A stretch of 64,000 bases of DNA from assembly GCA_035315345.1 (NCBI GenBank), contig DATFYA010000073.1, forward strand, positions 1 to 64,000, in the 5' to 3' direction. Positions within the stretch are counted from its first letter, which is position 1; each line of letters starts with the position of its first letter. Source of the DNA: Candidatus Methylomirabilota bacterium (GTDB taxonomy: Bacteria > Methylomirabilota > Methylomirabilia > Rokubacteriales > CSP1-6). A model generated the notes under the pieces. The model worked only from the letters and a program-made list of their open reading frames with translations. It searched no databases and was not told the DNA's origin. The translations under genes were made by a program, and so were the position numbers. Shown piece after piece: positions 17,673 through 26,658 of this stretch.

Positions 17673-19472
17673 ATGCAAGAGCACGAACTGAGGCACCTGA
17701 TCGGCCAGGTCAAGGCTGGGACGCTGAGCCGCCGCGCCTTCGTCCAGACCATGCTGGGGCTCGGGTTGACCGCTCCCATGGCGGCCCAGATGCTTGCCCA
17801 CGCCGGAGTCGCCCAGGCCCAGACCAAGGGCGCCGCGATGTTCAATCCGACAAAGCGCGGGGGCGGCGGGCAGCTCAAGGTGCTCTGGTGGCAGGCGCCC
17901 ACCCTGCTGAACCCGCACTTCGCCACCGGCACCAAGGACCAGGACGGCTCGCGCATCTTCTACGAGCCGCTGGCCTCCTACGACCCGGACGGCAACCTGT
18001 TCCCGGTGCTGGCCGCCGAGGTGCCGTCGGTCCAGAACGGCGGGGTGAGCAAGGACGGCCGGTCGGTGACGTGGAAGCTCAAGAAGGGCGTGACCTGGCA
18101 CGACGGCAAGCCGTTCACGTCGGCCGACGTGGTCTTCAACTGGGAGTTCGTCAAGGATCCCAAGACCGCCGCGCGGACGATCGGCTCCTACACCGACATC
18201 GACAAGATCGACGTGCTGGACAGCCATACCGTCCGGCTCGTCTTCAAGAAGCCGGTGCCGTTCTGGGCCAACGCCTTCTGCGGCGTGAACGGCATGATCA
18301 TTCCCAAGCACCTCTTCGAGCCCTACCTGGGCGAGAAGTCGCGGGAGGCGCCCAACAATCTGAAGCCGGTCGGCACCGGCCCCTTCAAGTTCGTGGACTT
18401 CAAGCCGGGCGACATCGTGAAAGGCGACCTGAACCCGAGCTACCACGTGCCCAACCGCCCGTTCTTCGACTCGATCGAGATGAAGGGCGGCGGCGACGCG
18501 GTCTCGGCGGCGCGCGCGGTCATGCAGACCGGTGAGTACGACTACGCCTGGAACATGCAGGTCGAGGACGAGATCCTCAAGCGCTTCGAGCAGGGCGGCC
18601 GCGGCAAGGCGAGCATCGTCACCACCGGTAACATCGAGCACATCCAGTGCAACCAGACCGACCCGTGGACGGAGGTCGACGGCGAGCGCTCCAGCCTCAA
18701 GACCAAGCATCCCTTCCTGACCGACCCCGCGGTGCGCCAGGCCCTGAGCATGCTGGTCGATCGCGCCTCGGTGCAGGAGCAGATCTACGGGCGCACCGCG
18801 CTCACCACCGCCAACTTCCTGAACGCCCCGGCCCCGTTCGTGTCCAAGAACAACCGCTGGGAGTTCAACGTCGACAAGGCCAACCAGATCCTGGAGGCGG
18901 CAGGCTGGAAGAAGGGCGCCGACGGCATCCGGGCCAAGGACGGCAAGAAGCTGAAGATGGTATACCAGACCTCGATCAACGCTCCCCGTCAGAAGACGCA
19001 GGCCATCGTCAAGCAGGCTTGCGCCAAGGCCGGCATCGAGATCGAGATCAAGTCGGTGGTCGCGTCGGTGTTCTTCTCGTCGGACCCGGCCAACCTCGAT
19101 ACGTACCCGCACTTCTCCACCGACCTCCAGATGTACACCGTCACCGAGACCATGCCCGATCCCCAGGACTTCATGCTCCAGTTCACGCCCTGGGAGATCG
19201 CGTCGAAGGAGAACAAGTGGCAGGGCCGCAACATCACCCGCTGGCAGAGCGAGGAGTACGGCAAGCTCCACAAGGCGGCCGAGGCCGAGGTGGATCCGGT
19301 CAAGCGGGCGGCATTGTTCATCCAGATGAACGACATGGTGATCAAGAACGTGGTAGTGATCCCGGTGGCCTGGCGGCCGCGGGTCTCCGCGATCAGCAAC
19401 AAGCTCAAGGTCGCCCAAAGCGGCTGGGACTCGGACTTCTGGCAGCTGCCGTTCTGGCACAAGGAGGCGTAG
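17673..19472 (+). CDS. ABC transporter substrate-binding protein, family 5, copy 2
   Basis: A 599-residue paralogue of the preceding gene, the same length and alignable from end to end: shared KRGGGG, LWWQAPTLLNPHFATGTKDQD and the SVVASVFFSSD segment near 468. The signal has a better Tat box, LSRRAFVQTMLGLGL, ending near AQAQ. The two copies differ in the loops expected to line the ligand pocket, for example the region after residue 485 where copy 1 has NTTMTAPDPGYF and copy 2 has TVTETMPDPQDF. They may therefore take related but different solutes. It has a strong promoter and an AGGAGG site of its own and is followed 53 bases later by the permeases. Confidence 0.92.
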   Translation: MQEHELRHLIGQVKAGTLSRRAFVQTMLGLGLTAPMAAQMLAHAGVAQAQTKGAAMFNPTKRGGGGQLKVLWWQAPTLLNPHFATGTKDQDGSRIFYEPLASYDPDGNLFPVLAAEVPSVQNGGVSKDGRSVTWKLKKGVTWHDGKPFTSADVVFNWEFVKDPKTAARTIGSYTDIDKIDVLDSHTVRLVFKKPVPFWANAFCGVNGMIIPKHLFEPYLGEKSREAPNNLKPVGTGPFKFVDFKPGDIVKGDLNPSYHVPNRPFFDSIEMKGGGDAVSAARAVMQTGEYDYAWNMQVEDEILKRFEQGGRGKASIVTTGNIEHIQCNQTDPWTEVDGERSSLKTKHPFLTDPAVRQALSMLVDRASVQEQIYGRTALTTANFLNAPAPFVSKNNRWEFNVDKANQILEAAGWKKGADGIRAKDGKKLKMVYQTSINAPRQKTQAIVKQACAKAGIEIEIKSVVASVFFSSDPANLDTYPHFSTDLQMYTVTETMPDPQDFMLQFTPWEIASKENKWQGRNITRWQSEEYGKLHKAAEAEVDPVKRAALFIQMNDMVIKNVVVIPVAWRPRVSAISNKLKVAQSGWDSDFWQLPFWHKEA

Positions 19473-19525
19473 CGGGAGGCGGGTCGGCGCCGGGCCCAGA
19501 ACCCGGCGCCGGCTGCATCAATTAG

Positions 19526-20485
19526 ATGTCCAGGTATCTCCTGCGCCGGCTGCTGATCATGATCCCCGTGCTCGCGGGGATCAGCCTGGTGCTGTTCACG
19601 ATCCTGTGCCTCGCCCCTGGCGATCCCTTCGAGGAGCTCGCCACCAACCCGAATGTCCCGCCGGAGGTGCGCGCGAACCTCCGGCACCAGTTCGGCCTCG
19701 ACGATCCGATCCCGGTGCGCTACCTCCGCTGGTTCACCTCGATGCTCAAGGGCGACTGGGGCTTCTCGTTCGTGAGCCGCATCGACGTGGGCACCCTGAT
19801 CTTACAGCGCCTGCCCACCACGCTCTGGGTGCTCGGCCTGGCCCAGCTCCTGGGGCTGCTGGTCGCGTTGCCGGTCGGCATCTACGCGGCGGTAAGGCCG
19901 TATTCGCTGTTCGACCAGGTCTCGACGACGCTGGCCTTCATCGGCTTCTCGTTGCCCACCTTCTTCACCGGCATCCTGTTCATCCTCTTCTTCAGCATCT
20001 ATCTGGACTGGCTGCCGTTCATCTACCGCGCCGACATCAGCGCCACCGGCTGGCGCTGGTACTGGGAAAATCTGCGCCAGGCCATCATGCCGGTGGCGGT
20101 GCTCGGCCTCTTCCAGGGTGCGGCGATGACCCGGTTCGTGCGCTCGGCGGTGCTGGAGATCGTGCGGCTCGACTACATCAATACCGCGCGGGCCAAGGGG
20201 CTGTCGGAGCGGGTGACGATCCTCAAGCACGTGGTGCGCAACGCCCTCATCCCGGTGGTCACCCTGGTGGCCCTGCAGATCCCCGGCATCTTCACCGGGG
20301 CGGTCATCACCGAGCAGATCTTCCGTGTGCCCGGCATCGGCTCGCTACTGATCACCTCGATCCTGGCCAACGACACTCCGGTGATCATGGCGATCACCTT
20401 CGTGTTCTCCTGTCTCGTGGTCGTCTTCAACCTGGTCGCGGACCTGCTGTACGGCTGGCTCGATCCGCGCATCTCGTATCGCTAG
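19526..20485 (+). CDS. ABC transporter permease, DppB/OppB type
   Basis: A 319-residue inner-membrane permease with the family N-terminus (YLLRRLLIMIPVLAGISLVLF), about six helices and the cytoplasmic EAA loop that meets the ATPase (INTARAKGLSERVTILKHV, about 215-233). With the DppC-type gene 3 bases downstream it forms the channel of the importer served by the two binding proteins. No ATP-binding subunits are encoded in this locus, so they must be supplied from elsewhere. Confidence 0.93.
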   Translation: MSRYLLRRLLIMIPVLAGISLVLFTILCLAPGDPFEELATNPNVPPEVRANLRHQFGLDDPIPVRYLRWFTSMLKGDWGFSFVSRIDVGTLILQRLPTTLWVLGLAQLLGLLVALPVGIYAAVRPYSLFDQVSTTLAFIGFSLPTFFTGILFILFFSIYLDWLPFIYRADISATGWRWYWENLRQAIMPVAVLGLFQGAAMTRFVRSAVLEIVRLDYINTARAKGLSERVTILKHVVRNALIPVVTLVALQIPGIFTGAVITEQIFRVPGIGSLLITSILANDTPVIMAITFVFSCLVVVFNLVADLLYGWLDPRISYR

Positions 20486-20488
20486 CCC

Positions 20489-21490
20489 ATGACGCCTCCG
20501 ACCGGGGTCGCGGCCGAGGCGGTCACCCGCACGGCGCCCGCCTCGCGCGCGCCGGCGGTGCGCTCGTTGTGGAGCGAAGCGTTCCGGCGCTTTCGCAAGC
20601 ACCACCTGGCCACCTTCGGCGCGGTCGTGCTGCTCGTGATGGTGGCCGCGGTGATGGTGGGCCCGTTCGTGTACCGGGTGCCGATCGACGAGATCGACTT
20701 CCGGGCCAAGCTGAAGGGGCCGACCTGGGCCCACCCGCTCGGCACCGACGACCTGGGCCAGGATCTGCTGGCCCGGATGCTCTACGGCGGCCGGATCTCG
20801 CTCGCCGTCGGCGTGGCCGCGATGCTGATCGCGATCACCGTAGGCACGGTGGTGGGGGCCGCGGCCGGCCACGTGGGCGGCACCACCGACCACACCTTGA
20901 TGCGCCTCACCGATCTCTTCCTGTCCTTGCCGCAGCTGCCGTTGCTCCTGCTCCTGGTCTATCTTTTCCGCGATTCGCTCAAGCGGGTGCTGGGGCCCGA
21001 GATGGGCGTCTTCGCGCTGGTGGTCGTGGTGATCGGCGGCCTGCGCTGGATGCCGGTGGCGCGCCTGGTGCGCGCGCAGTTCCTCTCGCTGCGGGAGAAG
21101 GAATTCGTCGAGGCCGCGCGCGGGCTCGGGGCGCCCCCGCTCCGACAGGTCATCCGCCACATCCTGCCCAACGCGGTGGGCCCGGTGATCGTGGCCGGCA
21201 CCATCGACGTGGCCGCCGCCATCATCGCGGAGTCCTCGCTGTCGTTCCTGGGGCTGGGCTTCCCGCCCGACATCCCGACCTGGGGCCGCATCCTCTTCGA
21301 CGCGAAGGACAACCTCGACTTCGCGCCGCACTGGGCGATCTTCCCGGGCACCGCGATCTTCCTCACCGTGCTCAGCATCAACTACATCGGCGACGGCCTC
21401 CGCGATGCGCTCGACCCGCGCAAGGTCATGTCCAGCCGCACCCCGACGCCCGATGGCGGCGCCGCGGCGGTGGGAGCCCCGGACGCCTGA
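20489..21490 (+). CDS. ABC transporter permease, DppC/OppC type
   Basis: A 333-residue permease with an N-terminal OppC-like cytoplasmic segment and first helix (about 45-65), the diagnostic PLGTDDLGQDLLARMLYGGR near 86-105, and an EAA loop with VEAARGLGAPPLRQVIRHI near 208-226. It pairs with the DppB-type permease before it. The C-terminal 20 residues are Ala/Gly-rich and variable. It is the last gene of the transport unit, convergent with the PEP-CTERM gene. Confidence 0.93.
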   Translation: MTPPTGVAAEAVTRTAPASRAPAVRSLWSEAFRRFRKHHLATFGAVVLLVMVAAVMVGPFVYRVPIDEIDFRAKLKGPTWAHPLGTDDLGQDLLARMLYGGRISLAVGVAAMLIAITVGTVVGAAAGHVGGTTDHTLMRLTDLFLSLPQLPLLLLLVYLFRDSLKRVLGPEMGVFALVVVVIGGLRWMPVARLVRAQFLSLREKEFVEAARGLGAPPLRQVIRHILPNAVGPVIVAGTIDVAAAIIAESSLSFLGLGFPPDIPTWGRILFDAKDNLDFAPHWAIFPGTAIFLTVLSINYIGDGLRDALDPRKVMSSRTPTPDGGAAAVGAPDA

Positions 21491-21511
21491 CCGTTCATTG
21501 CCGAGGCGAGC

Positions 21512-22774
21512 CTAGCGCCTCCGGCGTCGGTGGGTGGCCAGGCCGGATCCCATCAGCGACGCCCCGAGGAGCAGGACGGTCGCGGGCTCCGGCGTCGCCG
21601 CGATCTCCGTCACCACCGGGGTCATCGTGCCGGTGAACTGACCGTCAGCCACGAAGGTCAGGCCGGTGATGAAGGCGGTGACGTTGTTGGGGTCGAGCCC
21701 GGCCGATACCTCGATGCCGCCCACCTCAAAGGCCCCCACGCCGCCCTGCGGGAAGAAGAACTGGCTGTTCGCCCCGAGCAAGATCTGGATGAGGTTCAGG
21801 CCGTCCATGTAGCTCAGGGTGTACTGGTTGTCGCCCACCGCGGGCAGGAGAACCGATTTGAAATTCGGATCACCGGCTCCGATCGCGTATTTGTACCCCA
21901 CCGCGACGAAGGGATCGATGAACACCGTCTCGTTGGCGAGTATGGCGCGCACGTCGAACTTGTAGGGCGCGTCGATGCCGGGGCCTCGGGTCGGGAGGAA
22001 CGCGGCAGGCTGAGGCCCGGTCAACGGAGAAAAGTCGAAGAACGCGCTCGAGCGACGGAGGATATTGTCGTTACCGTCACCGTTGAGCAACGGGACATGG
22101 CCCCGAGTCTCGATGAGTTGGACGTTGAGCACGTACTGGCCATTGGGCTTGAGCAGCGGCTGCTGCGGGTTCTGAGGATTCGCCGCGGGAATCTGGAAGC
22201 TCGTCTGCGTTGCGTCCAGCGATCTCACGAAGATCACGTCTTTCTGCCCGTTCACCAGGGTCACGCTCTTGTCGAACACGTTCACCCGCACCGCGTCCGG
22301 AGTAAAGCCGGGCGGCACGATCCAGCTCAAGGTCGGCGTGGTTCCGGAATTGGAGATGGTCACGCTGGTCGGAAACGGAACGGGGGCCGCGGGAATGCTG
22401 CCTATCGCCGGCGTGGTGGCGATGGCCACGTCAGCTCCATTCTGAAACGTGAGGGCCCACGTTGCCGTGCGAGTCGGGTTGAACAGCGGGGCCGCCGCGC
22501 AAAAGTCCGCGTTCACCGCGAGACCGGCACACGCAATGGGTCCGACGACGAAGCCACCTTGTACCGCCGTCACGGTCGTACCCAACCGCGGAACCACGTC
22601 GGCGCCGAATTGGTTGAGATCGCCTGAGCCGATGCCCACGTCATTGGCCGACCGCGTATCGCGGAAGCTGTTCAGGTGCGTGATGGACGTGATCGGCGTC
22701 GCGTGAGCGAGCGCGGCCCATGCCAGCGTGGTCGACGCGATGAGAGCGGACACGACGAGGGCTCGAAGGAACAT
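21512..22774 (-). CDS. PEP-CTERM sorting-domain protein, exported
   Basis: A 420-residue secreted protein. An N-terminal signal (about 1-26, LVVSALIASTTLAWAALAHA) is followed by a beta-rich region. The C-terminal PEP-CTERM anchor starts at ATPEPATVLLLGASLMGSG and ends in an Arg cluster. PEP-CTERM proteins are processed by an exosortase and linked to the cell surface or exopolysaccharide in Gram-negative bacteria; no exosortase is in the window. The body is not of a family I recognise. It contains a fibronectin-like segment near 150-220 (GTTPTLSWIVPPG) and is much richer in Asn, Thr and Phe than its neighbours. Confidence 0.85.
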   Translation of the reverse strand: MFLRALVVSALIASTTLAWAALAHATPITSITHLNSFRDTRSANDVGIGSGDLNQFGADVVPRLGTTVTAVQGGFVVGPIACAGLAVNADFCAAAPLFNPTRTATWALTFQNGADVAIATTPAIGSIPAAPVPFPTSVTISNSGTTPTLSWIVPPGFTPDAVRVNVFDKSVTLVNGQKDVIFVRSLDATQTSFQIPAANPQNPQQPLLKPNGQYVLNVQLIETRGHVPLLNGDGNDNILRRSSAFFDFSPLTGPQPAAFLPTRGPGIDAPYKFDVRAILANETVFIDPFVAVGYKYAIGAGDPNFKSVLLPAVGDNQYTLSYMDGLNLIQILLGANSQFFFPQGGVGAFEVGGIEVSAGLDPNNVTAFITGLTFVADGQFTGTMTPVVTEIAATPEPATVLLLGASLMGSGLATHRRRRR

Positions 22775-22911
22775 GAAAGCCTCCTGGGAGCGGTCGGGTC
22801 GGACGCGGCAACCTAGCGCATTCCCCCGAGGTCGTCAAGCAAACCGGCTGCCCTGTAAGGACAGCCGTGCTAGGCTTCCGTCCCGTAGCCCACACCAGCC
22901 AGGAGACGCCC

Positions 22912-24348
22912 GTGTCCGACCGCGACCTGTGCTTCACGCCCGCCACCGCCCTGCAGCGCCTCTACCGCACGCGCAAGGCATCGCCGCTCGAGGTGATGCA
23001 GGCGGTGCTCGCGCGCATCGACGCGGTCAATCCGCGGGTGAACGCGTACGTCACGCTGGTCCGCGAGTCGGCTCTGGCCGAGGCGAAGAAGGCGACGGTG
23101 GCCCTCGGCCGACGGAGCGCCGCGCTCGGTCCGCTCCACGGCGTCCCGGTCTCGATCAAGGACCTGACGCCGACCAGGGGCATCCGCACCACCTGGGGCT
23201 CCAAGATCTTCGAGCACCACGTGCCGGAGGCGGACGCGCTGTACGTCGAGCGGCTGAAGCGCGCCGGGGCCATCGTGGTGGGCAAGACCAACACGCCCGA
23301 GTTCGGCGCCGGCGGCAATACCTTCAACGCGGTGTTCGGCGTGACTCGCAATCCGTGGAACACCGCGCTCACGTGCGGGGGCTCGAGCGGGGGCGCCGCG
23401 GTCGCCCTCGCCACCGGCATGGGACCGCTCGCACAGGGCTCGGACCTGGGCGGCTCGCTACGCACGCCCGCCGCGTTCTGCGGCGTCGTCGGATTCCGCA
23501 CGACGCCCGGCTTGATCCCGGTCTACCCGGCCGATCTCGGGTGGGACTCGCTGAGCGTGACGGGGCCGATGGCCCGCACGGTGGGCGACGTCGGGCTCAT
23601 GCTCGCCGCGATGGCCGGGCCGGACGATCGCGCGCCGCTGTCCTACGAGGTCGACACGCGTCGGTTCACCGCGGCGGTGAAGCGACCGTCGATCAAGGGC
23701 TGGCGCGTGGCGTGGAGCCCGGATCTCAACGGGCTGATCCCGGTGGACCACGAAGTCGCCACGGTGGCCGAGGGCGCCACGCGGGTGTTCCGGGCCCTCG
23801 GCGCGAAGATCGAGCACGCCTGCCCCGACTTCGGCGAGGCCAACGAGATCGTCCTGGCCACCCGAGGCCTCGGCATGGTCGCCCGCCACGCCGACAAGCT
23901 CGCACAGTGGGAGTCGGTCATGCAGAAGGGCCTGGTGTGGAATATCAAGCAGGGGCTGTCGCTCACCCCCGAGCAGATCGGCAACGGCGAGAAGCTGCGC
24001 ACCCGCCTGTGGCATCGGGTGCGCGAGTTCATGGAGACGCGCGATCTGCTGCTCCTCCCCACCGTGGCGGTCCCGCCCTTCCCGGTGGAGCAGCCGTATC
24101 CGACCGAGATCAACGGCAAGCCGCTCGACAACTACACGCAGTGGTTCTTCCTGACCTACGGCATCACCCTGACCAGCCTGCCTGCGATCTCGGTGCCCTG
24201 CGGCTTCACGAGGAGCGGGCTGCCGGTCGGGCTGCAGATCGTGGGCCGGCGGCGGCAGGAGGCCGCGGTGCTGCAGGCCGCCGCCGCGTTCGAGGCCGCC
24301 GCGCCGTGGGCCGGGCAGATCCCGCCGGTGGTCAGCGGGGCGGCGTGA
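22912..24348 (+). CDS. Amidase (amidase signature family)
   Basis: A 478-residue amidase-signature enzyme with the complete Lys-cisSer-Ser triad. Lys83 lies in VSIKDL, Ser158 in GGSSGG and the nucleophile Ser182 in GSDLGGS; the spacing (75 and 24) equals that of GatA. It hydrolyses a carbon-nitrogen amide bond. The chemical substrate is unknown, since aryl amides, aliphatic amides and allophanate are all used within the family. The GTG at 22912 is chosen because AGGAG lies just upstream. An extra 15 residues from 22867 look non-coding. It is not GatA itself: no gatC/gatB is nearby and the C-terminal part is short. Confidence 0.88.
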   Translation: MSDRDLCFTPATALQRLYRTRKASPLEVMQAVLARIDAVNPRVNAYVTLVRESALAEAKKATVALGRRSAALGPLHGVPVSIKDLTPTRGIRTTWGSKIFEHHVPEADALYVERLKRAGAIVVGKTNTPEFGAGGNTFNAVFGVTRNPWNTALTCGGSSGGAAVALATGMGPLAQGSDLGGSLRTPAAFCGVVGFRTTPGLIPVYPADLGWDSLSVTGPMARTVGDVGLMLAAMAGPDDRAPLSYEVDTRRFTAAVKRPSIKGWRVAWSPDLNGLIPVDHEVATVAEGATRVFRALGAKIEHACPDFGEANEIVLATRGLGMVARHADKLAQWESVMQKGLVWNIKQGLSLTPEQIGNGEKLRTRLWHRVREFMETRDLLLLPTVAVPPFPVEQPYPTEINGKPLDNYTQWFFLTYGITLTSLPAISVPCGFTRSGLPVGLQIVGRRRQEAAVLQAAAAFEAAAPWAGQIPPVVSGAA

Positions 24349-24351
24349 GGG

Positions 24352-24861
24352 CTACTGGATACCGATGCCGACCGCGAACAGGTTCATGATGAACGGCAGG
24401 TTCCGATTGTTCGGAAAGGCCCGGGCCAGCTTCTTCTCGTCGTAGCGCTCCTCGCGACCCTGCTCGTCCCACGCCTGCGTCAGGACCTGGCGCTCCCGGA
24501 CGTCGATCTGCGCCCGGCGTCGCCCGCGCTCGTCCCACAGGATCAGGGTGCCGTTGTCCGGGCGGGTGTCACCGGTCATGCTCGGCTGGCCGCCCTCGTA
24601 CCACGCGCGGATCGAGCCGCGCGGCGTGCCGTCGACGAAGGTCAGCTCGAAGCTCCGGCGCCCGTTGGGATGAAACCCGACCATCGGCCCCTGCCGGATC
24701 ATCCCGCCCGGCGCGCTCTGCTCGCACCATTGGAACTTCCCGACCTCGGTCTCGGCGCCGCCGAGCTTGGTCCCCGCCGGGCAGGTGATCGACTGCGCCG
24801 CCGCCGGCAGCGCGGCCCCGAGCAGGGTCATCGTCCAGAGCGCGGCGGCCAGCCGGATCAC
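24352..24861 (-). CDS. Exported MORN-variant (YwqK-like) repeat protein
   Basis: A 169-residue protein with a clear signal peptide (MIRLAAALWTMTLLGAALPAAA, cleaved near residue 22). Short antitoxin/MORN-variant repeats follow: GPMVGFHPNGRRS (58-70) and GSIRAWYEGGQPS (about 82-94). Two cysteines (CPAG, WCEQ) could form a disulfide in the periplasm. The function is unknown. It lies 3 bases from the end of the convergent amidase gene and 10 bases after the start of the GNAT gene's stop on the same strand. Confidence 0.72.
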   Translation of the reverse strand: MIRLAAALWTMTLLGAALPAAAQSITCPAGTKLGGAETEVGKFQWCEQSAPGGMIRQGPMVGFHPNGRRSFELTFVDGTPRGSIRAWYEGGQPSMTGDTRPDNGTLILWDERGRRRAQIDVRERQVLTQAWDEQGREERYDEKKLARAFPNNRNLPFIMNLFAVGIGIQ

Positions 24862-24871
24862 GCCGGACCGG

Positions 24872-25357
24872 TCAGCGCGCGAGCCGCCGCAGCGGAGTGC
24901 CGGTGAGGCGGGTGATGATCCACTGCTTGTTCAGGCGGGCGCCGAGCCGCTTGTAGAAGCCGATGGCCGGCCGGTTCCAGTCGAGCACCGCCCACTCCAG
25001 CCGGCCGCAGCCGCGCCGGACCGCGATGCGGGCCAGCGCCTTCAGCAAGGCCTTGCCCGCCCCTCCGCCGCGCTCCTCCGGCAGCACGAACAGATCCTCC
25101 AGGTAGAGGGTCGGCCGGGCCAGGAACGTGGAGTAGGTGAAGAAGTAGAGCGCGAAGCCGATCGGCCGGCCCTCGCGACGGCAGATGAGGGTCTCGAAGT
25201 ACCGCCGCGGGCCGAAGCCGTGGGCGCGCACGCGCGCCGGAGTGGCGCGCACCTCGTGAGCGAGCCGCTCGTACTCGGCCAACCCGCGGATCAATCGGAG
25301 AATCGTGGGCACGTCGCGCGCGGTGCCGCGCCGGATCACGAGGGAGCGGCGGGCCAT
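24872..25357 (-). CDS. GNAT-family N-acetyltransferase
   Basis: A 161-residue GNAT acetyltransferase. The acetyl-CoA loop is LPEERGGGAGKALLKALA (about 90-107), with VLDWNRPAIGFYKRLGA downstream (about 122-138). This arrangement is that of the diamine (spermidine/spermine-like) or thialysine N-acetyltransferase group (YLEDLFV preceding the loop). The ATG overlaps the stop of the TPR gene (ATGA), making a coupled set hydrolase-TPR-GNAT. The substrate amine is not determinable. Confidence 0.9.
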   Translation of the reverse strand: MARRSLVIRRGTARDVPTILRLIRGLAEYERLAHEVRATPARVRAHGFGPRRYFETLICRREGRPIGFALYFFTYSTFLARPTLYLEDLFVLPEERGGGAGKALLKALARIAVRRGCGRLEWAVLDWNRPAIGFYKRLGARLNKQWIITRLTGTPLRRLAR

Positions 25358-26658
25358 CAGGCGACGGTCTGCTGCTGCCAGTAGTGTCCGGGATTGGGCC
25401 GCTTGGCCAGGCGGCGCTCCAGCAGCGACACCGCGCGCGCCTGCCGCCCCCGCAGGGCCGCGGCGAGCAGGGTGTCGTGGAAGACCTCCCGCTGCGCGTG
25501 GCTGCCGCCGACCTCGATGATGCGCGACTCGACCGGCTCGATGCGCGCCGCGCTCCCCGCGTAGTCGCCGCGGGCGAACGCGTGCAGGCCCTCCATGAGC
25601 GGCACCACCACCTCGCCCAGCGTGGGGTTCTTCGACTTCTTGCTGCGCTGGCGCAGCCGCTCGAGCTGCAGCTCCGCGATCGTCCAGTCCCCCGCCGCGG
25701 CGAGGGCCATCCCCACGTGCAGATCGTGGAAGAGCAGCAGCGGCATGTCGAGCCAGCGCCGGGCCGCCGCGCCCAGGTGCTCCCACCGCCGCGGGTCGGG
25801 ATGGCCGAACAGGTCGAGCCGCCACGCGAGCGCGACCGAGTCCTGGAGGTCGGAGGCGATGGCGATGGGACTGCGGCCGAACACGCTCTCGAAGAGCCGG
25901 CTCCCTCGCTCGTAGTCGCCCTCGGCCAGGTGGAGGAGCGCCAGGTGCCACAGCAGGTGGTTCTTGAAGTAGCCGAGGTGATCGCACGGATGGATGCGCG
26001 CGGGCAGCGCCTCGATGCCGTGGCGGTTGTCGCCGCGCTCGTAGAGCACGTGGGCGATCGCGTGCACGGCCCAGGCGTCGCGCGGGTTCACGCTCAGCGC
26101 CGCCTCGGCCAGCGGCAGCGCCTCGTCGAGCCGCCGGTTCTCCTCGAGGGCGAAGGCGTGATAACCGAGGGTGTAGCCGTCGTCGGCCAGGGCCGGGCGC
26201 ACCGACTCGGTCAGCGCGAGCATCTCGGCGGAGCGGCCCTGCCAGAAGTAGATGTAGTAGAGGCGCTGCATCAGCACCATGTCGCGGGGATGCTCGGCGA
26301 GAATCGCCTTCATCAGGGCGATCGCCTCGTTGCTCCGGCCGCCCACGAAGAGGCCGAGGGCCTCCAGATGCCGGCGCTCGCGAGCGGTCAGGCGCGCGGC
26401 CTGGGCCGCGCCGAGGGCGGTCGCCTGCTCCATCGCGGCGCGGGCCGCCGGGATCTGCTCGTCGAGATAGAGCGAGACCGCGAGGGCGGCGGCGGCCAGC
26501 ACGAACTCGGGATCGGCCGTGACGGCCTGGCGGAAGTCGGCGATCGCCTCGGCGCCGAACCCCAGCAGGGCGCGCACGCCGCGGTCGTAGTGGTCCACCG
26601 CGACGCGGGACGCGGTGGTGACGGGCAGGCCGTAGGCGTCGCGCAGCACGGCGCTCAT
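25357..26658 (-). CDS. Tetratricopeptide-repeat protein, TTC38-like
   Basis: A 433-residue all-helical protein that begins RDAYGLPVTTASRVAVDHYDR, the diagnostic start of the TTC38 family. Degenerate TPR helices follow throughout (for example the ALPLAEAALSVNPRDAWAVHA segment, about 180-200). It lacks a signal peptide or membrane segment. TTC38 proteins have no proven biochemical role; TPR folds usually bind partner proteins. Its ATG overlaps the stop of the YheT-like hydrolase upstream (ATGA) and its stop overlaps the GNAT start, so the three are one translational unit. The longer open frame to 27339 is a shadow of the hydrolase. Confidence 0.85.
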   Translation of the reverse strand: MSAVLRDAYGLPVTTASRVAVDHYDRGVRALLGFGAEAIADFRQAVTADPEFVLAAAALAVSLYLDEQIPAARAAMEQATALGAAQAARLTARERRHLEALGLFVGGRSNEAIALMKAILAEHPRDMVLMQRLYYIYFWQGRSAEMLALTESVRPALADDGYTLGYHAFALEENRRLDEALPLAEAALSVNPRDAWAVHAIAHVLYERGDNRHGIEALPARIHPCDHLGYFKNHLLWHLALLHLAEGDYERGSRLFESVFGRSPIAIASDLQDSVALAWRLDLFGHPDPRRWEHLGAAARRWLDMPLLLFHDLHVGMALAAAGDWTIAELQLERLRQRSKKSKNPTLGEVVVPLMEGLHAFARGDYAGSAARIEPVESRIIEVGGSHAQREVFHDTLLAAALRGRQARAVSLLERRLAKRPNPGHYWQQQTVA

